Positions 28,580 to 36,474 of a stretch of 64,000 bases of DNA are shown here, in pieces. The stretch comes from an uncultured Allorhizobium sp. (GTDB lineage: Bacteria; Pseudomonadota; Alphaproteobacteria; Rhizobiales; Rhizobiaceae): positions 3,797,001 through 3,861,000 of the forward strand of contig OY288189.1 of assembly GCA_958439205.1 (NCBI GenBank), written 5' to 3'. Numbering within the stretch: position 1 is the stretch's first letter; every line of letters starts with the position of its first letter. The notes beneath the pieces are model-generated. The model saw only the letters and a list, made by a program, of their open reading frames with translations. It was not told where the DNA came from and ran no database searches. The position numbers and the translations under genes are program-made.

Positions 28580-29779
28580 ATGACTGGTCATCAGACAAAT
28601 CGAGTCTTCCCGATGCATTTTCAGCCGCAGTACCGCGTCTATATCGCCTTCTTTCTCTTCGCCATGTCGACGGGATCGCTGTTCTCGCGGCTGCCGGACC
28701 TGCAGGTGCAGCTCTCCGTCAACAAGGCGGAGCTGGGGCTGACGTTGATCGGCATGGCGATCGGCTCGCTGATTTCGCTCACCCTCTCCTCACCGCTGAT
28801 CGTCCGGCTGGGTTCGCGTACGACGCTGGCCATCTCGCTGCTCGGCGTGATGGCGCTCTTGTCCCTCATCTCGCTCCTGCCGTCCGCGCCCTTCGTCTTT
28901 GCAACGCTCTTTGCCGTGGGACTTCTCGCCGGCGCGCTGGAGATCTGCCTCAATGTCGAGATCGGGCGGATCGAGGCGCAGGCAGGTTTCGGCATCATGA
29001 ACCGCGCGCATGGCTGCTGGAGCCTCGGCTTCTTCGTCACGGCCGTGACCGCCTCTCTGGTACGGCAGGCCGGCGTGACGATGCAGGTGCATATGCATGT
29101 GCTGCTCGGGCTGATGTTCGTCATTGGCGCGATCACGATCGCCGGCATGAAGAATGCGCCTGTCCTCACCACCGCCGGAGCCGAGGACAAGGCACCGCAT
29201 TTCGCGCTGCCGACGCTGGCTCTGCTGCCACTGTGCATCATCGGCACCTCGGCCTTCCTGATCGAGGGTGCCGGCATCGACTGGTCGACGATCTACATGG
29301 AAGAGGTCTTCGACGTCTCGCCCTTCATCTCGGGTTCGGGGCTGACGCTCTTCGCTTTCTTCATGGCGCTCGCCCGCCTAACTGTCGATCCGGTGGTCGA
29401 TCGCCATGGCGCAAGGCTCGTCGGGCGCGTGCTACTGACGGTCGCAGCGGTTGGCATCGCCATGGCCTGGCTTGCGCCCTCGCCTACGCTGGCCCTAATC
29501 GGCTTTGCGCTGATGGGCGCCGGCTGCAGCGCGGTCTATCCGATGGCCGTCTCGGCCGCGGCCCAACGCACGGACCGGCCGGCGGTGATCAATGTCGCGG
29601 CAATCGCGCAGATGGCCTTCGTTGTCTTTTTCCTCGGCCCCCCGCTGCTCGGTTTCGTCGCCGAAGCCTTCGGCATCCGCAACGCCTACCTTGTCTGCCT
29701 GCCGCTGGTGCTGGGATCGATCTTTGCGAGTGCAGCGCTGCCGGCTGGGCCGGCACGGCGCAAGAAGCTGGCGGTTTGA
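28580..29779 (+). CDS. MFS transporter (YbjJ-like)
   Basis: 399 residues with about 12 membrane helices. MFS signs include GSLFSRLPDLQVQL near helix 1, LGSRTTLAISLLGVMAL after helix 2, and a central charged loop (AGAEDKAPH). The pattern NRAHGCWSLGF and the conserved GAGIDWSTIYM are seen in YbjJ/FucP-like inner-membrane exporters of unknown ligand. ATG 28580 is used; ATG 28613 is an alternative start. A 409-codon ORF in another frame over the same bases is a shadow. Confidence 0.85.
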   Translation: MTGHQTNRVFPMHFQPQYRVYIAFFLFAMSTGSLFSRLPDLQVQLSVNKAELGLTLIGMAIGSLISLTLSSPLIVRLGSRTTLAISLLGVMALLSLISLLPSAPFVFATLFAVGLLAGALEICLNVEIGRIEAQAGFGIMNRAHGCWSLGFFVTAVTASLVRQAGVTMQVHMHVLLGLMFVIGAITIAGMKNAPVLTTAGAEDKAPHFALPTLALLPLCIIGTSAFLIEGAGIDWSTIYMEEVFDVSPFISGSGLTLFAFFMALARLTVDPVVDRHGARLVGRVLLTVAAVGIAMAWLAPSPTLALIGFALMGAGCSAVYPMAVSAAAQRTDRPAVINVAAIAQMAFVVFFLGPPLLGFVAEAFGIRNAYLVCLPLVLGSIFASAALPAGPARRKKLAV

Positions 29780-29782
29780 CCC

Positions 29783-30202
29783 TCAGCGGGTGAGGAAGGC
29801 CAGTTCTTCCGGCGTTGGATCGCCGAAGATCTTGATGCCGAGCTTGGCATCGGAGATGTAGAGCAGTGCCCGCTTGCCATCTTCGGAATAAAGCACGCGG
29901 ATCCAGCTCGTTTCGCAGGTGCGGGGCTCACAGGCGCGGAAGAGCTGCATGCGCCTGTCCTTGACCGAGACCTCCTCGGAGGCGAGCGCCACATAACGCG
30001 GTTGGCGCACTAGCGCGCGCACCCAGAAGGGCAGACCCGGCTTGCCCTTGAGCATCTCCATCAGGCTGTCGCGATGGGCCGGGGACGTGGCGAGCACGCT
30101 CGGCAGGTAATTGCCGGCAAGCGAAGTGGAGGCCGTTTGGGCGTGGAGGGGCGGGGCGCCGAAGGCTATCAAGATGCCTAGGACAAGGATGTTTTTTCTC
30201 AC
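29783..30202 (-). CDS. Ivy-like periplasmic lysozyme inhibitor
   Basis: 139 residues from GTG 30202, overlapping the smc stop in a GTGA. Signal peptide (ILVLGILIAFGAPPLHA) then a small domain. The order MLKGKPGLPFWV, then a disulfide loop CEPRTC (Cys91-Cys96), then VLYSEDGKRALLYI follows the E. coli lysozyme inhibitor Ivy, where the loop is CKPHDC. The loop's His is missing here, so activity against c-type lysozyme is uncertain. It would act in the periplasm. Coupling to smc is unexpected and may only be transcriptional economy. Confidence 0.7.
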   Translation of the reverse strand: MRKNILVLGILIAFGAPPLHAQTASTSLAGNYLPSVLATSPAHRDSLMEMLKGKPGLPFWVRALVRQPRYVALASEEVSVKDRRMQLFRACEPRTCETSWIRVLYSEDGKRALLYISDAKLGIKIFGDPTPEELAFLTR

Positions 30203-33200
30203 ACCAGATCCCTCTCGCGCAGCGCCTCCGCCGTCTGCAGGTCGACGGAGACGAGTTGGCTGACGCCTTGCTCCGCCATGGTGACGCCGAAGAGGCGGTT
30301 CATGCGGGCCATGGTGATGGGGTTGTGGGTGATGATGACGAAGCGGGTCTCGGTGGAGGCGGCCATTTCGTCCATCAGGTTGCAATAGCGCTCGACATTG
30401 TGGTCATCAAGCGGCGCGTCGACCTCGTCCAGCACGCAGATCGGTGCGGGGTTGGTCAAGAAGACCGCGAAGATCAGAGCCATGGCGGTCAGCGCCTGTT
30501 CGCCGCCCGACAGCAGCGTCATGGTCTGCGGCTTCTTGCCCGGCGGGCGGGCGAGGATTTCGAGGCCGGCTTCCAGCGGGTCGTCGCTTTCGATCAGCTG
30601 CAGTTCGGCCGTGCCGCCATTGAAGAGGTGGGTGAAGAGGCGTTGGAACTGGGCGTTGACCACATCGAAGGCGGCGATCAGGCGTTCGCGGCCTTCGCGG
30701 TTGAGGCTCTGGATTGCGCCGCGCAGCTTGCGGATCGCATCGATGATATCGTCGCGCTCCTTGATCATGGCGGCGAGCTTGTCGGACAGTTCCTTCTGCT
30801 CTTCCTCGGCGCGGAGGTTCACGGCGCCTAAGCGCTCGCGCTCCATCTTCAGCCGGTCGACATTGCGTTCGACTTCGCGCAGATCGCCGATCTGTGAGGG
30901 ATCCTTCAGGCCCGTCAGGCGGAAGGCTTCATGCGGGGGAACGTTCAGCGCTTCGGCGATGCGGGCCTCGGCATCGACGCGCCATTCGCGGGCGGAGACG
31001 AGGCGCTCCTCGGCGCGGCCGCGCTTTTCCCTGCTTTCAGCGAGTTCGGCCAAGGCGGCGGCGGCCTTCTGGTCGGCCTCGCGCTGGCGGGTCTCGGCCT
31101 CGATCAGGCGGTCAGCGGCGTCGCGACGGTCCTTCTCGGCCTTGTCGAGGGCGGTCATCAGGTTGCGGCGCTTGTCCTCGAATTCGTCGGGCGCCATTTC
31201 GAGATCGGTGATCTCCTCGCGGGCTTCAGCCTCGCGCTCGCGCAGGGTCGCGATATGCTCCTCGGCGGATTTTGCCCGGCTCTGCCAGTTCTGCTTTTCC
31301 TGGCGGATCGAGAGGATGCGGCGGCGGCGCATCTCGTCTTCGCGGGCCAGCCCCTCGAAGCGGGCGCGGGCTTCGGCGAGCAGGCCACGGTCGCGGGCGA
31401 CAATAGCCTCGGCGTCACGCAGGCGGGCGTCGAGAGCGGAGAGGTCAGGTGTCTCCTCCATCTCGATGCGGGCGGTTTCTTCCTGCTCGACGATCTCCTC
31501 GATCTGCCCCTTAAGACCATTCACGGCCTCTTCAATGACTTCACGGCGGCGGATGAGATCGCCTGAGGCGCGCTCGGCCTGAGCGAGGGCATCGCGGGCT
31601 TCGGCGAGTGCGCGGACCGTCAGGCGGCTGCGGTCACGGGCGTCGGTGAGGCGGGCTTCCTCGGCGCGGATGGCATCGGCGGCCTCGGCCAGGCGATCCT
31701 CGGCCTCGACCATCTGATCGCGGGCTTCCTCCGTCTCGATCTCGATTTCGGCAAGCCGGTTCTTCTGGGCAAGGCGGAGCGCGGCGGCACTCGGGGCATC
31801 GGCGCCGGTCACATGGCCGTCCCAGCGATAGACGGCGCCGTCGCGGGTGACCAGGCGCTGGCCGGGGGCGAGGCTTGCCATCAGGCGGAGTGCATCGGCC
31901 TCTTCGACGACGCCGATCTGGCGCAGCGCACGGGTAAGTGCTGCGGGTGCGCGGACATGGGCGATCAGCGGCTTTGTGCCCGACGGCAGGCTCGGGTCCC
32001 CTGCCCCTTCGCCATTGCCGTGCCAATGGGCGGGGGCGGATTGGTCGAGCGCGCTGTCGAGATCATCACCGAGGGCGGCACCCAGCGCCGTCTCATAACC
32101 GCGATCGACGGAGAGCTGGTCGGCAACCGGGGGGAAATCGCCCGTGGTCGTGGAGGCCAGGATGCGGGCGATAGTGCGGGCTTCGGTCTCCAGACCGTTG
32201 ACGCGGGCGCGGGCGGCTTCCAGCGGCTGGCGCAGATGGCTTTCGGTGCGGCGCGCTTCAGTGAGCGCTGCTTCTGCCTCCATGGCCGCACTCTCAGCGT
32301 CGGCGACGGCCTGTTCGGCGATCTCGACCATTTCGCGCTTCTCGTCCGGATCGGGCAAAGCGGCGATGCGGTCGGAGATGTCGGAGAGTTCGCGGGTGGC
32401 CTCGGAGATCTGGCGCTCCAGCCGAGCGCGGCGCTCCGTCAGATCGCGGATGGCGCGTTCCAGCTGGTTGCGGCCGGCAGCGGCCTCGGCGCGTTCGGCG
32501 GTGAGGCGGGTGAAGTCGCGTTCGCTGTCGGAAAGGGTTGCGGCAGCGGCCTCGAAGGCCTCCTTCGCCTCCTCGGCAAAACGTCCGGCATCGGCAAGGA
32601 TTTCTTCGAGCTCGGCCTCTTCCTCGGCCAGCCTTGCGATGACTTCGGCATTCTCCGACACCAGACGCTCCTCACGACGGATGTCCTCGTCGAGCTGGGC
32701 GAGACGGCGGGTGAGTTCGTCGCGGCGGCGCAGAATGCGGCTTGCTTCCTCATCCAGCTGGCTGCGGGCAATCTGCAGGCGCTGGAGGCTTGCTGCACAT
32801 TTCGCCTCCTCCTCGCGCAGTTCCGGCATCTTGAGGCTGGCCACGGCTTGAAGCTTGGCCGCCTCCATCTGGTGGTTCGCCTTTTCGGCAACCGTCGACA
32901 TCGCCTGGTTCAAGGCGCTTTCGGCCTCGCCCTCGGCCTGCTTGGCTTGTGCCCAGCGGATATGCAGGAGCATTGCCTCATGGGCGCGGATATCGGCCGA
33001 GAGCTGCTTGAAGCGGTTGGCCTGGCGGGCCTGGCGTTTCAGGCTCTCGATCTGGCTTTCGAGCTGGGCGGTGATGTCTTCCAGGCGCTCCAAATTGGTC
33101 TCGGCGGCGCGCAGCCTGAGTTCCGCCTCGTGGCGGCGCGAATGCAGGCCGGAAATGCCGGCGGCCTCTTCCAGCAATTGCCGGCGCGCCTGGGGCTTGG

Positions 33201-33663
33201 CCTGGATCAGCTCGCCGATGCGGCCCTGGCCGACCATGGAGGGCGAGCGGGCGCCGGTCGAGGCATCGGCGAAGAGAAGCTGCACGTCCTTGGCGCGGGC
33301 CTCCTTGCCATTGATGCGGTAGACCGAGCCATTGCCGCGCTCGATGCGGCGCGTCACCTGGATCTCGTCGGCATCGTTGAAGGCGGCGGGGGCCGTGCGG
33401 TCGGAATTGTCGAGATAAAGGCCGACTTCGGCCGAGTTGCGCGCCGGGCGATTACCGGAGCCCGAAAAGATGACGTCGTCCATGCCCGACGCGCGCATGT
33501 TCTTGTAGGAATTCTCGCCCATGACCCAGCGCAGCGCCTCGACGAGGTTCGACTTGCCGCAGCCATTCGGCCCGACAATGCCAGTCAGGCCGCGCTCGAT
33601 GATGAATTCGGAGGGTTCGACGAAGGACTTGAAGCCGACGACACGCAGGCGGTTGAATTTCAT
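30199..33663 (-). CDS. smc: Chromosome segregation protein SMC
   Basis: 1154 residues. N-terminal Walker A GPNGCGKSN (31-39), two long coiled coils separated by a hinge (around residues 510-660, GDFPPVADQLSVDRGYE), then the C-terminal ABC signature LLSGGEQALTA and Walker B ICVLDEVDAPLDD. With ScpA/ScpB it forms the condensin that organises sister origins. The usual length for alphaproteobacteria. It lies downstream of dsbA across a repeat element; its stop overlaps the start of the Ivy-like gene. Long ORFs on the other strand are shadows of its coiled-coil codons. Confidence 0.97.
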   Translation of the reverse strand: MKFNRLRVVGFKSFVEPSEFIIERGLTGIVGPNGCGKSNLVEALRWVMGENSYKNMRASGMDDVIFSGSGNRPARNSAEVGLYLDNSDRTAPAAFNDADEIQVTRRIERGNGSVYRINGKEARAKDVQLLFADASTGARSPSMVGQGRIGELIQAKPQARRQLLEEAAGISGLHSRRHEAELRLRAAETNLERLEDITAQLESQIESLKRQARQANRFKQLSADIRAHEAMLLHIRWAQAKQAEGEAESALNQAMSTVAEKANHQMEAAKLQAVASLKMPELREEEAKCAASLQRLQIARSQLDEEASRILRRRDELTRRLAQLDEDIRREERLVSENAEVIARLAEEEAELEEILADAGRFAEEAKEAFEAAAATLSDSERDFTRLTAERAEAAAGRNQLERAIRDLTERRARLERQISEATRELSDISDRIAALPDPDEKREMVEIAEQAVADAESAAMEAEAALTEARRTESHLRQPLEAARARVNGLETEARTIARILASTTTGDFPPVADQLSVDRGYETALGAALGDDLDSALDQSAPAHWHGNGEGAGDPSLPSGTKPLIAHVRAPAALTRALRQIGVVEEADALRLMASLAPGQRLVTRDGAVYRWDGHVTGADAPSAAALRLAQKNRLAEIEIETEEARDQMVEAEDRLAEAADAIRAEEARLTDARDRSRLTVRALAEARDALAQAERASGDLIRRREVIEEAVNGLKGQIEEIVEQEETARIEMEETPDLSALDARLRDAEAIVARDRGLLAEARARFEGLAREDEMRRRRILSIRQEKQNWQSRAKSAEEHIATLREREAEAREEITDLEMAPDEFEDKRRNLMTALDKAEKDRRDAADRLIEAETRQREADQKAAAALAELAESREKRGRAEERLVSAREWRVDAEARIAEALNVPPHEAFRLTGLKDPSQIGDLREVERNVDRLKMERERLGAVNLRAEEEQKELSDKLAAMIKERDDIIDAIRKLRGAIQSLNREGRERLIAAFDVVNAQFQRLFTHLFNGGTAELQLIESDDPLEAGLEILARPPGKKPQTMTLLSGGEQALTAMALIFAVFLTNPAPICVLDEVDAPLDDHNVERYCNLMDEMAASTETRFVIITHNPITMARMNRLFGVTMAEQGVSQLVSVDLQTAEALRERDLV

Positions 33664-33900
33664 CGTACCACCCTCCCCTTCGCCCCGCTTGCGGGGAGAA
33701 GGTGGCCCGAAGGGCCGGATGAGGGGCCGAGGGTGGACAAGGCTTCACGGATAGTTATGCCCCGAAGGGCAGAGGGGGGTAACGCGGAATGAGACAACAG
33801 CGATCTGCCCCTCATCCGCCTGCCGGCACCTTCTCCCCGCAGGCGGGGAGAAGGGCGATAATAGGCGCCGCCGGCGCCCGTCGTCAGAACGGAACGTCGA
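33664..33900. repeat. Inverted mosaic repeat between dsbA and smc
   Basis: Arms at about 33671-33729 and 33806-33857 are inverted imperfect copies (cores CCCCGC-TTGC-GGGGAGAAGG and GGATGAGGGGC). It resembles RIME-type elements of Rhizobiaceae and shares cores with the element at 51966. Being inside a same-strand gene pair, it may end dsbA transcripts or stabilise them. Confidence 0.75.
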
Positions 33901-34647
33901 TCAGAGCAGGCTGTCGATGAGGGCCGACATGGAGTCAACCGACATGTCCCCCGAATAGGCCTTGCCATTGATCAGGAAGGTCGGGGTCGACTGAACTCCG
34001 AATTCCTCAGCACCGCGATCGCGGACTGCCGACACATCACCGGCAAGCTGGGCGTTCGTCAAGCAGGCGTCAAAGGTCTCCTGTGTAAAACCACCGAGCT
34101 TGGAAAGCTGCAGCATGGCGCCACGGACGTCGCCATCCGTCGGTGCCGCCCAGGTGCGCTGCTGCTTGAGCAGCATGGAGACGAAGGGGAAGAACTTGTC
34201 TTCGGTCGTGCAGCGGGCCAGCATGAAGGCGGCGAGCGAGGCGGTGTCCTGCGGGAACGGGAATTCGCGCAGCACGAAATAGACCTTGCCGGTGTCGACA
34301 TATTTGGTCTTGATCGCTTCGAAGGTGTTTTCGTGGAAATGCGCGCAGTGCGGGCAGGTCATCGACATGTATTCGATCACCTTGACCGGGGCGTTCGGGT
34401 CGCCGAGCGCCATTTCCTTCAGCGAGCCGGGCTTCAGGGCCGCTTCCATATCGACATCGCGGTCAGCGGTCAGGATCTCGGCAGAGGTGGTCGAGGCCGT
34501 GGTCTCGTTGCTGACGGCAGGCTGGGCTTCAGCGCTGGCGGCCTTGTCTTCAGCGTCGCTGCAGGCGGTGAGCGCGATGCCGACGGCGGCGATGGCGATG
34601 CCGCCGAGCAAACGGCGCTTGGTGATCGAGAGTTCGGAAGTCGACAT
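33901..34647 (-). CDS. DsbA-family thiol:disulfide lipoprotein
   Basis: 248 residues. Signal peptide with lipobox LTAC (Cys29), an Ala/Ser/Thr-rich linker, then a thioredoxin-fold domain with the CPHC active site (Cys98, Cys101) and the cis-Pro loop VQSTPTFLINGK near residue 218. It should oxidise or shuffle disulfides of exported proteins while anchored in a membrane. Normally found upstream of smc in Rhizobiaceae. The paired DUF721 gene lies 11 kb away, across the putative insert. Confidence 0.9.
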   Translation of the reverse strand: MSTSELSITKRRLLGGIAIAAVGIALTACSDAEDKAASAEAQPAVSNETTASTTSAEILTADRDVDMEAALKPGSLKEMALGDPNAPVKVIEYMSMTCPHCAHFHENTFEAIKTKYVDTGKVYFVLREFPFPQDTASLAAFMLARCTTEDKFFPFVSMLLKQQRTWAAPTDGDVRGAMLQLSKLGGFTQETFDACLTNAQLAGDVSAVRDRGAEEFGVQSTPTFLINGKAYSGDMSVDSMSALIDSLL

Positions 34648-35066
34648 GGGTCAGTTACCTGCTTGCAAGGGTCTTGGATGGGTCCACCGTTATAACGGCA
34701 AAAGGCGCCAAACAAGGCAGGCACCCCATCGAAAAATCAAAGTTCCGTGACCTTTTCACTGCCAGCCCCGTAGGAGGATGCGCGTTCTTGGCCGAGCACG
34801 GGAAAACGGCGTGCGAATTTCGCTTGCCGCCAGCGCCACGCGTAGCGGATGATGCGGGACCTTCACGGGCTGAAACCAGCGCTCTGCGGCCAGTGACAGG
34901 CAGATCTGATCCGCCCTCAGGGCTGCGGATGGATAGCGGTCATTCTGGCTGACAAAGGCATGGGAAAAACCCAATGTTGGCCGGTGTTTTCATGTTTTAC
35001 ACCTTCTAACAAGAGGTTAACCTGCTTAAGGGAATTCATCCATTCATTGTCAAAGTAGCTTTTCAG
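34648..35066. other. Intergenic region, no convincing gene
   Basis: 419 bases between the divergent dsbA and Slam-like genes. A 72-codon minus-strand ORF (34756-34974) exists but has no ribosome site or recognisable domain. The right 80 bases are AT-rich (TTTTCATGTTTTACACC, AACAAGAGGTTAACC) and probably hold the promoter of the gene at 35067. No terminator or RNA gene is clear. Confidence 0.5.
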
Positions 35067-36464
35067 ATGCTGTTGCCGAAGAGCCGGGGGATCTCACCCC
35101 TCCCCGCCTATAGTTTGAGCCTCGCGCTTGCCGCGCTCTGCCTGACCGTCACGACCGTTCCAGCCGCTGCCCAGCAGTCGCAGAACGTCGCGCCTCGGGC
35201 GGGAGCAACCTCGCTTGAGCAGATCGAAGCGCAGCGTAGCCAGCTCTTTGCGCGGATGATGGAGGCACCCGACGATCTCGACACGGCCTTCGAATATGCG
35301 GCTCTCTCGTCTCAGGCGGGCGATCTCGAGGGCGCGATTTCGACGCTGGAGCGCATGCTGATCTATGCGCCCGGCCTGCCCCGGCTGCAGCTCGAACTCG
35401 GTGTGCTCTACTACCGGCTCGGTGCCTATGAGACGGCGCGGCAATATTTCGACGGGGCGAAGGCTGCCGGCGATGTGCCGCCCGAGGTTGCCGCCAAGGT
35501 CGACCAGTATCTTGCCGCGATCGACCAGAAGAGTGATCCCTCGCAGTTCTCTGGCATGCTGCGCGCCGGTCTGCGCTATCAGAGCAATGCCAATGCCGGG
35601 CCGGGCAATTCCACCGTGACGCTGAACGGCCTTTCCTACACACTCGACAATCTGAGCGTTGCGGGCGAGGACTACAACGCCTTCGTCAACGGTGCCGTGC
35701 GCTATCGCCACGACACGGATATCCAGGGGCTTGCGCTGGAAGCCGGGATATCCGGCTATGCGGCGGGATATCGCGACCGCGACACGCTGAACACGGCGGC
35801 GGCCGAAGCCTATGCCGGACCCGTCTTCGATCTCGGCCGCTTCGGGCTGGACGACCGGTCGGTCTCCGTCATGCTCTTGACCAGCGGCGTCCTGATCGAG
35901 GGTGATCGTTATCTGGCCTCGGCCGGCATCTCGACCAATTTCGACTGGCAGGTGACGCCGGTCGACAGCCTCTCGGCGAGCCTGCAATATCGCTATGAGG
36001 ACTATTCCAACACCAAGTCGCGCAAGACGGCGGAGCTGCAGAGCGGCAACCGCTTCGATGCGCAAGTCTCCTGGTCGCACAATGTGACCGCAGATTTCAG
36101 CCTGACTGGCCGGCTGCTCGCCTCACGGCGGGATGCCGAGACGGGCTATCTCTCGTCCACCGAAGTGGGCGGCGCGATTTCGGGCACCTACCGCTATGCG
36201 GCGCTGATCGGCGATGGACCGGCCTGGATCATCGGGCTCGAAGCAGCCGTGGCAGGTCGCGGTTATGACGACCCGGACACCATGATCAATTCGGGCGAAA
36301 GCCAGCGCGACACGGACTTCAGCCTGAACCTCAAGCAGATCACGCCCTTTACCGAGCGCGTGGCGCTGGTCGCCGAGGCCGGCTACCGCAAGGTCTGGTC
36401 GAATTATGACATCAAGTCCTTCGACAACATCTCGGTGTCGATCGGCATCCAGTCGGCTTTCTAG
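35067..36464 (+). CDS. Slam-like TPR/outer-membrane barrel protein
   Basis: 465 residues. Signal peptide (SLALAALCLTVTTVPAAAQ), a TPR-like helical part (about 50-165, LELGVLYYRLGAYETARQYF and VDQYLAAID), then a beta-barrel region from about 175 on (GLRYQSNANAGPG) ending in aromatic F (SIGIQSAF). The order of TPR, the YLAAI turn, the (D/Q)SNxN strand and about 14 strands matches surface lipoprotein assembly modifiers (Slam, DUF560), which move TbpB-like proteins across the outer membrane. The gene right after encodes a protein with a TbpB-like end, supporting this. A plain outer-membrane porin-like protein is the alternative. Confidence 0.65.
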   Translation: MLLPKSRGISPLPAYSLSLALAALCLTVTTVPAAAQQSQNVAPRAGATSLEQIEAQRSQLFARMMEAPDDLDTAFEYAALSSQAGDLEGAISTLERMLIYAPGLPRLQLELGVLYYRLGAYETARQYFDGAKAAGDVPPEVAAKVDQYLAAIDQKSDPSQFSGMLRAGLRYQSNANAGPGNSTVTLNGLSYTLDNLSVAGEDYNAFVNGAVRYRHDTDIQGLALEAGISGYAAGYRDRDTLNTAAAEAYAGPVFDLGRFGLDDRSVSVMLLTSGVLIEGDRYLASAGISTNFDWQVTPVDSLSASLQYRYEDYSNTKSRKTAELQSGNRFDAQVSWSHNVTADFSLTGRLLASRRDAETGYLSSTEVGGAISGTYRYAALIGDGPAWIIGLEAAVAGRGYDDPDTMINSGESQRDTDFSLNLKQITPFTERVALVAEAGYRKVWSNYDIKSFDNISVSIGIQSAF

Positions 36465-36474
36465 GAGCATCACG

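Noticed and set aside
28564-29793. 409-codon ORF in another frame over the MFS gene
   Set aside because: Arg/Ala/Asp-rich shadow; the MFS frame has 12 clear membrane helices.
31813-33792. 659-codon ORF opposite smc
   Set aside because: Antisense shadow of the smc coiled-coil codons; no ribosome site or domain.
34756-34974. 72-codon minus-strand ORF in the dsbA upstream region
   Set aside because: Reads partly protein-like but has no ribosome site, domain or coupling; left as unproven.
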